Shown here piece after piece: positions 36,001-47,151 of a stretch of 64,000 nucleotides of DNA (position 1 is the first letter of the stretch; every line of letters starts with the position of its first letter). A program made the translations under genes and the position numbers. Source of the DNA: Diplosphaera chodatii (taxonomy: Eukaryota; Chlorophyta; Trebouxiophyceae; Prasiolales; Stichococcaceae); contig JAALGY010000035.1 in assembly GCA_032358165.1 (NCBI GenBank), positions 310,001 through 374,000 on the forward strand. The letters run 5' to 3'. The notes beneath the pieces were generated by a model. It made no database searches, was not told the origin of the DNA, and saw only the letters and a list, made by a program, of their open reading frames with translations.

Positions 36001-38133
36001 CGGCCTGGCGCGGCTGCTGTGCCGGGTGCTGCTGGACGAGGAGATCTACGCGGACGCCCTGCAGCGCTGTGGCAGCCCCGAGAGCGCCGCTGCAGCGGTG
36101 CACGCAGCGGCCGCCGACGCACAGAAAGGCGCCGCGGCCATCACGGACACCGAGAAGCGCTTTGTGTCCCAGGCAAGCCCTGGCTCCTGTTTTGAGGCGG
36201 CTGACGTCGCTGGGCTGTGGCTCTATGCCCCATATTGCTTGCCCTGTGTCCGTCGTGTGCTACCCAAAGAGTGATGCTGTGCACTGCATGCGATTGCAGA
36301 TACTGGGCCATCTGGCAACAAGGCCGGAGCAAGCCGCGACGCTGGCGCAGCTCGCGTGGGGCCTGGGCCGTGGCCTGGGTGAACACCTGCTGCAACTGCA
36401 GCAGTGGGCACTGCAGGTGGCCGGCACCGTTGGCGTGCTGCTTTGCTTCCTGCTCGTTGTTGATGTCCCAGTTTAACGCCTTCGCCTTCACCTGTCACAG
36501 GCCAAAGCATGCAGGTTGTTGACTGGCTTGCAGGAGGCCAAGGCGCACCAGTGTCTGAGGGACTGCCTCAGCCGCCACGCCGCAGCCGCAGGCCCAGCAG
36601 CGGCGGATGACAGCCAACCCATCAGCGCTCCTGCGAGCACAGCGCAATCTTCAGGAGCGTTTGACATGGAGACGGGGTTTGTCAATGCGGCCCTGACGGG
36701 CCTTGCTCGCAGCGGCTCAGCACGCCAACGAGAGGTATGCTGCACAGAGCATCGGGCACGCTGACATCAGAGTTTGCATTTGGCATGTCGGGAGAAAGAA
36801 GCCGCCACCTGCTGCGGAAGACTGTATCTATGTCGTCCTGCGGCCGACCCTGAACCCATGATGAATGCGCAATGCAGTTTGCGGAGGCAGTGATCCGGCA
36901 GCTGCACGAGTTGGCGAGCGCCACGGCGGGCGGCAGCGACGCGCAGCTGCAGGCGGCGCTGTGGCTGCGGCTGGCGCTGCTCAGCCCGCTGCTGCCGCTG
37001 GTGTACGCCAGCAGGGAGGCCGCAGCCGGGCGCAACCTGCGCACCATGCTTGCGCCCACGCTCCTGAGGTACTTATCTGCGTCTGCAGGAGGCCATACGT
37101 GGTGACGCTGCTGCAGACGCCGCTGCGCTGACTCTACTGCCACACGGGAAGGCACTGAGCGGAGGAAGTCTGTGACGTACTTGCAGGCTCGCGCTGGCTC
37201 CTTGGGCGTCGACAGACCCCGCGGCGGGGGGCGGCGAGGCCGCTGCAGCGGCGGCGGCGGCTGCGGCGGCCGCGGGGGAGCCGCTGCCGCAGCGGCTGGC
37301 GGCGCTGCTGGGCGGCCTGCTGCCCGGCACCTGGGCCGCCTGGCTGCGGGGCGAGCAGGTTCGGGCCTGTCCCTCAAACCCTAAAAGGGTTAAAACCTCG
37401 GCGCTGTCACGGGCAAGTGTCGAGGGGTCTCTTGTCCCCACACGCCCTGCAACCGATGCCACACAAGCCACCTCGCAACCCCCTCGACTCTTGGTGGTCC
37501 AAACGCCTCCTGCGCCCTGCATCGCAGGCCAAGCTTCGGGAGGTGGCGCGCTACGAGGGCTGCTCCCGGCTGCAGCTGGAGGCGCAGGCGGCGGGGCTCG
37601 CGGCGCGCGCCGCGCTGCGGCTGCAGACGTGCATGCCGGTGCCGCCGCCGCCCGGGGCCACGCTGCCCCCGGCCGCCGCGCACCAGCCGCCCGCAGCTGT
37701 GGCCCCCCAGCCCACAGCTCCCTACCCTGCACCTACACCCCGAGCCCCGGCGCCCGCCAGCCCCGCTGCGGCCACACATGCGCCCTCGCCGCTGCCCGCG
37801 ACGCCCTCGGCGGCCGCGGGCGGCAGGCGGAGGGCGCAGTCGCCGCAGGGGGGCGGCTCCCCGCGCGGCGCGGCCCAGAAGGCGAAGCTGGACCCCCTGG
37901 CCTGGGTGTCCGCCGAGGCGGTGCCCCTCGACCCGTGGATCGTGCTGGAGGCGCACCAGGTGGCGGCGGACGGGGCGGCCCGGGACCAGCGCCAGCAGCA
38001 GCCGGCGGCGCAGCGTGCAGGCGGCGCCGCCGGGGCGGGGGCCGGGCCGAAGGCGGCGCACTTTCTGGCAGGCGCAGTGCGTCGGCCCCGCGGCCGCCTG
38101 CTGTATGCACTGCCCCAGCCAGAGGACGGCTGA
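30008..38133 (+). CDS. MED12: Mediator kinase-module subunit MED12, 5' exon unresolved
   Basis: MED12 links the CDK8 kinase module to Mediator and activates CDK8. The first supported exon reads TISYAALGISGTDEAALTLL then PGTAGWPSDKLGNLRQ, the counterpart of the N-terminal PDxxPxxPxxPEDxLT motif. Next come RRAGRLYGQPLVGSALAVQA, HGYFRRTMFEAFLAHRVPPQ and RALWFAQCVYV, which match plant MED12 (SLFEVLIRNNVPLLRATWFI). Further on are KWTYLLRLVGASLREGILDV, LLRVLTMHAPLAVLPLPSQ, WLDWEAGQRSASNDSTITIR and AGLFCPAAYLRCLVARGTP. The C-terminal half (33400-38133) is Ala/Leu-rich helical repeats, then a Pro/Ala linker and PLDPWIVLEAHQ, echoing the plant ending DPWTLLEDG. The stop is 38131-38133. There are well over 15 exons and many borders are approximate. 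The start codon was not found; it should lie between about 29880 and 30007 or further upstream. Confidence 0.85.
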
Positions 38134-38342
38134 CTGCCGTCACTGTGCACTGTGTACCAGCATGTATGTTGTCAACCGGTGTGCAATATGACCATGTTCG
38201 TGGGCTGATGTGAACTCTGGTGGATCTGCTAACCACTGACTATGCCCATCTTCTGACATGGGGTCACAGTGACTGTTGAAAGCTCGGGGGTTTGTTTTGC
38301 ACAATATTGTTTGGTACTAAAGCATGCCCGAATGGTCTTCGA

Positions 38343-40272
38343 TCATGCTAAAGCTGCTGCTGCTGCTTCGCTGTCCGGCTGCTGTATGTCGCCCGGCGCT
38401 CCCAACGCCTCTCCTCCAGCGGCGAGCGCAGGCGCAGGCAAGTCCACGTCCATCGGCTCTGCGACAGGGGACTGAAGCAGGGCCTCCAGGGCGGGGTCGT
38501 CCGCAGCAGGGCTGTGTGCTGTGCTCGCTGCCGCCGGCCGGGCGCTTGCGCCATTGCCCACTGCCTCCTGTGCAACAACCCCTGCGGGCATCACCGCGGC
38601 GGCTGCTGGCGCTGCCGCTGTCGCTGTGCCGCCGGCAGCGGGGAGCTGAGGTGCTGCTGCGCTGCTCTGCGGCGGCTGTGCAGGGCTGGCGCCCTCCGGT
38701 GCAGCGCTGACTGGCCCCCCAGCGCCCTGCAAAACCACTTTCCGTGCTGTCAGATGCACAATGCAGACGAAAGGTGTTCAAACCTCTTCTGCATTGCAGG
38801 TGCACTCTGTTCACATCCTCAGAGGTTCCCATCTGGTGCATACGCATCACAACAATGCTTGCACACACCTGGGCTCCTCCTGAATCGGGGCCAGACTCTG
38901 TGAAGACGCTGTTCAGGAATGCCGTCTCCGCTGCTGCATGCATCGAGCCGCTGAAGCCGCCACCCGCGCCGGCTGCTACTGCTCGCGCCGCATCATCGCC
39001 TGCGCCAGTGGTCGCGACGTCACACAGTGCTCTAAACCCTGCACAGCGTGGTCATCACAACAGGGACTGACGGGCGACTGACAGCACCCACCGCCATTGG
39101 CGAGGGGTCCATTCAGTGCTGGCGGCTGGGCTGCGGCGGTTGGCGGTGGCGCTGCCGTGTCTGGTGGTGCAGGGTTCTCGTTGACCAGCGGCAGGTCCGC
39201 CAGCCGGGGCCGAGGGGGCGGCGCGGGCGTCGGCGGCAGCACCGACACCACCACCAGCTGCTTCTCGAGTGCCAGCGCCTGCGTTGGCAGGGGTACACCT
39301 CAGGAGCACGATTCAAAGCACAACCGTGTCAGGGTTCACCCACATTTTGTAACCTGCACGCATGCTTGCTGCCGTGCCTTCGACCTGGTCCACATCTCTG
39401 AGAGGCGGACACTTGACTCTCGTCCCAAGTGGACATGATGTTGAGGCAACGACCTACCAGCTTGACAAAAGAGGAGTACTGCTTGCTGGGCGCCAGCAGC
39501 AGCTCGGCAAAGCGCTGCAGCGTGAAGGGGGCGCCACGCGTGCACCCCTCCAGCAGGCCGCCAAGCCGCTTCCGTGTCTGGGCTGCCGCCTCTGGGCCCA
39601 TGCCCGCCGGTGACGGCCCGACCTGCGACCCTCTGACACGTCAGCCTTTGCAGCCACGCCGCAGCGTTAGCAGCTCCCGGGACAATCCTCACAAGAGTGC
39701 TCACGAGCTCGTATGCAACCCTTCCTTTACAAATTGCCATGTTAAGCAGAGGCGAGTTGCCCGCCAGCACCTCTACGTGCGCTTCGGCCTCAAACTCCTG
39801 CAGGACCTGGTCCATGATCTCGCCCATCAGCGTTCGCACCAGTGGCCAGGGGTACCTGCAGGGGCAGGTCACTGTCAACATCTCCACCAGGACCCTGCTG
39901 CGGAATGTTGATGGCTACTTGGTCGTCTTGCGACGCCAGATCCGATGGCGTGCCGTACACGCATACCTGAGAATGCCGGCTGTTGCGATCTCCGACACTA
40001 TGCCGCGCAGCGCCGGTGTCAGCTTCCGCTGTCCAGGAGAGGAACTGCGCCGGATGTGACACATGTCCCCTCAGTCATCGCATGTGCAGTTGATTTTGTG
40101 CAACCAAGCACATGGCAGCGGCCTGCCTGAAGCCAGGCGGCAGTTGCGCCAGACTACGGCCGGGTGGTATCACGATGAATGCAGAGACACGACTTGCGCA
40201 GCTGCTCAGTGCCTAGCACCTCGAGAAGGCCTGCAATTCCTCTGCGCTGGCTATCATGGCGTCGCCGCTCAT
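38343..40272 (-). CDS. PPP4R2: Protein phosphatase 4 regulatory subunit 2
   Basis: Regulatory subunit of the PP4 complex, which in other eukaryotes dephosphorylates DNA-damage and spliceosome-assembly targets. The ATG at 40272 gives MSGDAMIASAEELQAFSR. Later exons read ALRGIVSEIATAGILR, YPWPLVRTLMGEIMDQVLQE and FEAEAHVEV, then GPSPAGMGPEAAAQTRKRLG, CTRGAPFTLQRFAELLLAPS and KQYSSFVKLV, matching the human [21 protein letters not shown] region. LALEKQLVVVSVLPPTPAP corresponds to the human FLRGVEKNVMVVSCVYPSS. The C-terminal third is a disordered Ala/Pro region, also usual for the family. In 39660-39770 a stretch of open frame is probably an intron. It is divergent to ORC6 and convergent with MED12, 209 bp from its stop. 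Confidence 0.87.
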
Positions 40273-40918
40273 GGTGCGGGCCGCAGTTTGTCAAGCCCAA
40301 ATCGGCTCAGCAGTCGCCGCAGCGTCCACGACGTCACACGTGGGTCCTGAAGCTGGTCGCGGGATCACCTTGTGTGTACAGACGCACAGAGAGCAGATGC
40401 TGTCCCTGAACAATGTGGGGAGCCCAGCAATGACAGCATGTGGCGTCGCCAGCCAGGACTCAACGCAGTCTGAAGGTGCTAAATGGTAGTGCACAGACAG
40501 CTTTTGTTTGATGGATGTCAGCAAAATGCTCCACAGCAGCGCGGTCCCAGTGTTGCCCACTGCTAGGGCGTCAGGATCTCACCGCACGTGCCGGCATGCT
40601 TTTTTCCACGTTCGAACGGCAAAACTTCATGGATCGCGCGAAGGTGCGATACACCGTGTTTCCAGGGCGGCAACATTCAGCGCTCTCACGCCACAGCTTT
40701 CGCATGCATACACCAGGCTTTTCGCAGCGAGAGCATTCACCAAATTTTGTAGCGCATCCCATGACAACATAGCTTGGAGTTGCGACATGTTGCAAGTTCG
40801 ATAGGGGCGCCTTCACTGAATACGTTGCGACACTGAAACCGCTGTGAGTCGTCAGCTGTCCAGCAAGATATGCAGAGCAGCTGACAGGCTGGCTGTGCTA
40901 CAGTGCCCGAACTGGAGC
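40273..40918. other. Divergent intergenic region (646 bp)
   Basis: This is the shared upstream region of PPP4R2 (-) and ORC6 (+). Open frames on both strands at 40515-40816 were examined and look like chance. No specific cell-cycle promoter element was identified. Confidence 0.45.
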
Positions 40919-42609
40919 ATGGACGTCAAACATCTGCAACAGCAGCTCGGCGTGAGTGATGGCAGAGTCGCTGCCAAGGCGAACGAGCTGCTGCGCCTGG
41001 CAGCCGTCAAAGTCCCACAAGCCACGCTGCGGCAGGTTGAACATGCAGACCAGCCATGTCGATGCGTAGGCTATGGACAACATGCTCATTCTTGCGAATG
41101 GCTTGACCAGTATTTAGCTCCGGACTCCTCAGTATTTCACCATCAGTACGCATCCGTGCAGGGCGAGGTAGCGCGACCGGCTATATGTTTCGAGTTGGCA
41201 TGCTCAGCGTGAGTGCTGCGATTATTTCCATGTATCTGGCAGTTTACTGCGCTCACACTGAGCTGGCCTTCAGGTTCACACCCGTCACGTCCATGCATAC
41301 AGGATGTCGTACCCTGTGGATCGGCAGTCGGTGGTCAGGCTATCTGGCACAACAGCCAAGGTGCACTATAGCACACTGTCTGCATCATTTGACGGATGGT
41401 GACACTGGTATCGCATGCTAGTGACAAATGGCCTGCCGAATGTACGTTTCCATGCGCACATCGCAGGCATATGCACAGGCGATGAGCCTGATGGAGAAGC
41501 TGCTGGGCTTGAAGCCTAAGCTGACAGCTCGCGACCTGTGCATCCAGTTTGGGTGCGCATCTTTGAACTGTGATGTGCTCAGACACCATGCACTATGCTT
41601 ACCCGGTAAACACTGTTGCTGTACTTGACATCCTCGATTGGCATGAGTTTCTGGTATCAGAGACGATGCCACGACATGTGTTCATGAACCCATAGGTGCG
41701 TGCGCATGGAAGCAGCCGCGTTGCGTGCGCTTGCTCTGTACAAGAAACGCTTTCTGAATCAGCTCACACCACTGGCGCGCACATCGGCAGACTTTTCTCG
41801 GCCCGCCTTCATTGCAGCAGCATTCTACCTGACGGCCCGCAAGGTGGTCTCGGGACAGCGCCTCATTGTTGCATTGGAATCTGCATGGCGAAGCACTGCA
41901 TCTGACCCAGGGCCCATCTGAAGGTGTAGTATGGCTCAAGCCCAGGCCAAGCTCAAGGTGGACCGCACAGCTCTGCTGAAGCGGCATGGCATCAGCGCGG
42001 GCGAGTTTTGCAAAATCACATTGTCAATGGCAGACCTGTGCTTCGACATCTTGGTGCGCGATGCTAGTGATGCATCGCAACTTTTGCATGCGTCAGCGTA
42101 TATGCAGCGTGCGATCAATCAAGCGATCCCAACAGCTTCCGTAGTGCAAGCAGGGTGTTGCCAAGTCGAAGACACAGAGGCCGGACGATGCTGACGACAG
42201 AGAGCCAGGGTGCGTGGCAAACAAACATGTCTACTTGCTGGCCTCGGCAACCTGCCTAAATAGCGAATGACAAATACTGTGTACACACACCACGGCAGGC
42301 CAACAGCGGATGCCGGCCAAGTGGACAAGGATGTAGGCAGCAGCGGTGACGGTGACACGCAACAGCCGCCTGCCAAGCGGCGAAAACGGAAGGTGAGGGA
42401 CAGTCTGCTGACCGAGGTCGCGGCATTCAGTCGCATCCCCACCCGCCTTGCCTCTCGGAACAGACATGCCTCGCATCTTGCACCTCGCCCTTTTGAACAG
42501 TGCAGCATTGTGATGTATGCAGGAGACTGCGGTGGTGGGGAGCAGGCCGAAGGCGCTGTCGCTGGACCAGCTCAAGCAGACGACATTATCTTGGGGGAAC
42601 AGCCACTGA
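40919..42609 (+). CDS. ORC6: Origin recognition complex subunit 6
   Basis: Replication licensing factor with two TFIIB-like cyclin folds and a basic C-terminus. The ATG at 40919 gives MDVKHLQQQLGVSDGRVAAK, then ANELLRLAAVKVP. Exon 2 reads GEVARPAICFELACS (human SAVMCLDLAAS). The next exon, starting after catacag, reads MSYPVDRQSVVRLSGTTAKV and HYSTLSASFD, colinear with human MKCPLDRAYLIKLSGLNKET. Later exons give QAYAQAMSLMEKLLGLKPK, LTARDLCIQFGCASLN, ALALYKKRFLNQLTPLAR, FSRPAFIAAAFYLTARK, AKLKVDRTALLKRHGISAGE and FCKITLSMADLCFDIL. The tail has a nuclear-localisation-like PAKRRKRK and ends SLDQLKQTTLSWGNSH, with the stop at 42607-42609. Introns are short. It converges on the YrdC gene, 240 bp away. 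Identification is firm because the colinearity spans the full protein. Confidence 0.9.
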
Positions 42610-42848
42610 CTTTCTTCAATTGTGCGCATTGGAATGGGCTCCGCAGGAGACAAGGTAGTAGCTGCAGCACGCATGAAGACTTGCCATATCAAGTCTGAAA
42701 TTAGCAAAGAATAATGTCCAGGGATGCAGTTTCACACGCCTATGTGAAGAAGCTGCAACACTCATCGTTGAGAAGGGTTCGCGACAACAACATACATGCT
42801 GAAAACAAGACTCAAAAGGTCAAGCTAGCCAAAGCATCTATGAAGCGC

Positions 42849-44258
42849 TCACGCCGGAATCAGCTCCTCTGCCATGGCATCAAACACTTCTGCATCGCCC
42901 AGGCCCCGCCGCAGCACAACTGGCGGGTTGGAGGTCATATCTATTACCGTGGAACCCTCGGCATGCTGCATCAGGACCAGCAAGCAGCAGGTGTACGCCA
43001 GTGCGAGATGACAGCACGAAAGCTTGCAGGCATGGTGCGACCAGCCTCCACTGCCAGTGTGACAAGTCAGTGAAACTAAATGGACTGGATGCTCCATCTG
43101 TGATATGCACCACATGCTCTGCTCACCTGGCGACCATCATCGACAATGAAGTCCAGGCCCCGGGGCCCGAACTCATCTAGTAGCACTGCTGCGTCGGGCA
43201 ATGAGCCTGAAAGCTGGTCCTCTGGCCTGATGCTGGAGCACAGCAGCGGCCGCTCCAGCTGCTCCAGGAATACCTACGCAGCAAAGGCAGCAGCGTGAGA
43301 CCGGCAGCACGACCTATGCACCACAACCTCACTCTACCTGTCGATGGCACACACAAGTGGCGGACAGCAGGGTGCATGCAGTGCTAGTGAGCCACCTGGC
43401 AGATGGTGTCGGCAGGCATGCGGACGCCGATGCTGCGCCGCGTCTTCACCTTGCCGGACAGGTAGTCCACGCACTGCTTGGGCACCGCCTTGCTGGCCAG
43501 CATGATGAATGTGTACTGCAGCAGCAGATGCAGCAGGTCTCCAGTCAGCTGGTGCCACAACAGCCAGCAACGCCATCGTGGGGACAGTACTGCAGTGCCG
43601 ACACAGACTGTCCGCCTGACAGCCCGTTGGTCGCCGCACGTATGCCATGCCATATGCACCCACCGGACCAGGCAGAATCTGGCGGGCCAGGCGGAAGAGG
43701 TCCGGCTGCCCGGGCGCATTGGCTGCTGGGAAGCCCTGCGTGTACGCCGCGATGTCGGCGAAGCTGGCGCACAGGATGCTGAGCGGCTGCGCGGGGCTGA
43801 GGCCCTTCACCCAGTACAGCCGCTGCACGGCGTCCTTGTCAGCCAGGTCGCACACGAATGCTGGAAACGTGTCTGTGGGGATGATGCCAACCTGCGAGCG
43901 CAGCAGCATGGCCGGTTGGAACCGGACATGCATTCACCGAGCAGACATGCATGCTGCATCCCCGGCATCGCTGCGATGGTGCAAGCCAGCGTCAAGCGCC
44001 TCATACCCCGCCAGACCGGACGCTGTCCACCGCAGCTTCAAGCCGCCAGGCGTCAGCACCATCGGGCTCGACCTGCAGCAGCCCTGGCCCTCGTGCCGCA
44101 CCGCCTTTGCTGCTGCCCTGGCCGCTGCCCTGGCTGCGCTTGCCGCGCTTGGCAGCCACGGCAACGTCTGAGCGCCGATGCGTGCGACGCGGGAGCTGCT
44201 GTGTCTGGCTGCAGATTGGGCTGCACGATGCCATCGTGCCTGAGAGCACTCTGTCCAT
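42849..44258 (-). CDS. YrdC/Sua5-type threonylcarbamoyl-AMP synthase, organelle-targeted
   Basis: Makes threonylcarbamoyl-AMP from threonine, bicarbonate and ATP for the t6A37 tRNA modification. The ATG at 44258 starts a basic, Ser/Gly-rich presequence (RRTHRRSDVAVAAKRGKRSQ) suggesting plastid or mitochondrial import. A second ATG at 44234 is also possible. The domain follows: WRLEAAVDSVRSGG, GIIPTDTFPAFVCDLADKDA, VQRLYWVKGLSPAQPLSILC, FADIAAYTQGF, YTFIMLASKAVPKQCVDYLS, KVKTRRSIGVRMPADTICQ, RPLLCSSIRPEDQL and GSTVIDMTSNPPVVLRRGLG, the last being the conserved YrdC ending. No separate Sua5 C-terminal domain is present, so it is a YrdC-only form. There are about five exons. Confidence 0.87.
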
Positions 44259-44669
44259 ACTCAAAGATTGCGCAAGCGCACAAGCGCCAGCTCAGCTCTG
44301 CTGCTGTTGCCACGTCGAGCAGCGACACGGTGATAGCTGGTCAACAGGGAGCCACTACGTCGTGCAATCAGCGATCCGCACAGCAGTCACAGGCTTGTTG
44401 CTATCTCACTTTATGCACTTGCAAATGGACCACGATGGCGCGACTGGCTGTGACGTTGGTTCGCACAGTGCATGGCCAACGAACCAGTTGCAAAGCAGAT
44501 GCGTAGGTCTTCACGATCATGAACCATCAGATGCATGTAAGCTAGCGCAATGGATCTTGGAGAACCATCATTGCTCGATGATGCGGATCAGGCATCTGGC
44601 GTGGATCTCTTGGATGCTGCAATGCAGCCAGCAGTGGGTTTCTCAGGTTGGTACATTGTCGACTGCACG
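44259..44669. other. Intergenic region between YrdC and the Helitron-derived gene (411 bp)
   Basis: No gene is recognised. If the neighbour is a truncated Helitron, its missing Rep and helicase parts would be expected here in the minus direction, but no frame in this interval resembles them. I could not detect a Helitron 3' hairpin with CTRR by eye. Confidence 0.4.
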
Positions 44670-46883
44670 CTAGAGGCCTCGGATGCAACCCCCAACGCCA
44701 GCAGTATATAATCGATCACTTGAGATGCCAAAGTAGCTTGACAACTTGGTTGAGAAACAAGAGCTCCAAGGGCAATGTGCACCTGAAGGGATGGCGTGCT
44801 TCAGGCACTGCCGCACAACCTCTGCAGTTTGGTCTTCTGTGAGGTCCAAACAATCCCGGCCGCCCACACCCATCAAGCGCCGGGCCACTTTTAGGAATTG
44901 CTTCTCTAGCACCTCCTTCTGGCAATATCTCAGCAGCACCTTGGCTTGCCGCAGTTGATACATGACCAACAAATAGACGGGGTCAAGCGTGAAAGGCGAG
45001 AACGCCTGCTCCATCCGCATTTTGCAATATGCAGTGAAGGGCAAAGCGCCGTCATAGCAGCCCTCCCCAGTGGGAAAGAGATAGGGGAACAAGCCACTCT
45101 CCAGAGTGAACTTGGTGCCAGCCTGTAGTGGCTCCATCATGGTGGCGACGGAGGTCGTGAGCGCGACAGCGCCGGACTGCCGCGCAAATGCCATGCCAGC
45201 GCTGATGATGCTGTCATGCTTTGGGATCTGGGCTGCCACCCTAGGCAAGTCGCTGACTATGACTGACATGGAAGCTGCATAAAACTCTAGGCTGTCATGT
45301 GCCACTGGGCCACGTGCCCTGTGCTGCTGCAAGATTGACTCGACCATGCGCTGACCAACCAAAACGACCCCAGTTTGGGGATGTGCCCGCTCCAACAGCG
45401 TTTGGAAGTCGCGAACCAATGGCTGTGTCAAACGCAGGTGTGCGAGCATGGTCCGCATGGACCCTGTAACCTCAAAAGGAGCGTGCAGGGCTGTTGGTGG
45501 TGCAACAATGGGAGAATCCAAGATGGAGGCTGATGTCAGCTCGCCGCTGAAGAAACTGGTGAATGTTTTGCGGACATTGACGCTGATATCCAAGATGGAG
45601 AACAGCTGTCGCGCAGCCTGTGGGATGTCCGCATACATCTGCATGTACTCCGGGGTGAACGGCACGTTATGGTGCACCCGCACGGCACGGCCCTGTGGTT
45701 TCTTACACTGTGTACAACAATGCCACTGCACCATGTCGTCGCCCTCAAAGACGCCCGTGTGCAAGCCCATCTGAGGGTTTGCCAGCAAGGCCGGTGGGTA
45801 CAACCCATCAATGGCCGGCACCTTACTGAAAGCCTTGGCTGCAGGCGTGCCACCTAGTGCTGCCCTGGAGATGCACAGAGCTGTTGGTTGCAATGGTGTC
45901 CGAATGAAGCCAGTCGGACGTGTTTCTGTGTGCACTGATGCAATGCACATGTTCCATACCTGCTGCAAAAAGCACAAATGACCATCGCCCGAAAGTATTT
46001 CTCCGTCTTGGCGTGCCACGCCGCGAGCATCGACGGCATCCGCGCCCAGTAGGTCGGCAGGCTTTTCTCCACCGCTGCTGCTTCCGTCTGTGCGCGTTGG
46101 TTGCGGCGGCGAGCTGCGCGGGTCTCAGCATTGGCGGCCGACTGCTGCCACACAGCACGCGCCGTTCTGCCCACCCGTGTTCGCCTGAGCCAGTCGGCGC
46201 CTCCTGCCGCAGCTTCGGCTCGTATCTGCATGGCGTTGCTACACTTGTCACACGGCCAATTGCGCCTCAATGACAACACCAAACAGATGACATGCCTTCA
46301 TCGCAATACACCCACCGCGGCAGTGATCGAGAACGCCTCCAGGCATTCCTCACTGCAGAACCAGCCACTCGGCGAATCAACAGCCGCCTCAGAAGCCCCG
46401 GGTGTGAGCAGCGTGCCCAAGTGACCGCTGGACGTCAGGCATGTCCGGCCAGCTTTGCACAGGCACCGGGCTACACGGCGACTGGGTGCCGTCTGCACTG
46501 CAGCAACTGCTGCTACCTACGACAGGCCAATAAACATGACTACACGCCAGCATATGGCGTACGTGGCGCCAGACGCAATTCAGCAGGTTGCAATCCCCCA
46601 CACTGACAGACGCAGCATTCCCAGCAGCGAGACGCCAAGTGCAGCCGGTCATATTTCTCTAGAACCAACCTCTACACACACCAGGAAGCGTCTGCACCTG
46701 TGTAGCAGCCCGGTGCGCCTCCAGGCACTCCCGCTGGCAAAAGTACCCACCCAACTCGTCGTCCTGAATGACGGAAGCGGGCCTGCCGCAAGCCGGTGTC
46801 AGCAAGCTGCCATTTCTGTCAATTGACGTGTAGCAAGCACGGCCGGCCTTGCACCGCACTCGTGCAGCGCGCCCAGCTGGCAT
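44670..46883 (-). CDS. Helitron-derived protein with two FCS-like zinc fingers, no Rep/helicase
   Basis: The main exon holds a Helitron_like_N-type region: MVQWHCCTQCKKPQGRAV, VPFTPEYMQMYADIPQAARQ, then LFPYLFPTGEGCYDGALPFT, AYCKMRMEQAFSPFTLDPVY and LLVMYQLRQAKVLLRYCQKE, like the LFPxLFPxGxG...Y...L stretch in Helitron proteins. It stops soon after, so the HUH nuclease and helicase are missing. Upstream exons encode RNWPCDKCSNAMQ and SLPTYWARMPSMLAAWHAKT. Before that are two related cysteine units: KAGRACYTSIDRNGSLLTP with GGYFCQRECLEAH, and KAGRTCLTSSGHLGTLLTP with SGWFCSEECLEAF. The cysteine pattern C-x5-C...FC-x3-C resembles FCS/TRASH/MYM fingers. ATG 46883 starts the first unit. Splicing joins all parts in one direction, but I could not verify every phase. 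This is either a decayed element or a host gene built from one. Confidence 0.55.
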
Positions 46884-47151
46884 GCTGCAGCTGTCCGACC
46901 GAGACAAACGACGCTACGCCTCAGCCTCTCATCACTCTCACCACTGTGTCTCATGCCCAAATATACGCAGTACACACCACCAGGAATGGCGCGTCCAACA
47001 ACGGCAGCATATCATCGGGGCGACTCAGGCAGTGCAGTGCTCCAGGGCGGAAGTGGATCGCGGGTTTAGGATCACTCTGAGGAGCGCTGTGGTGCGTTTG
47101 TGCATTTTTTGGCTGTTCTAAGAGGGGTTTAAACATCTAGAGGCCAGGCTG

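Noticed and set aside
40515..40816. Overlapping open frames of about 80-98 codons on both strands
   Set aside because: They have no family resemblance and weak splice contexts, and they fall in the divergent promoter gap of PPP4R2 and ORC6.
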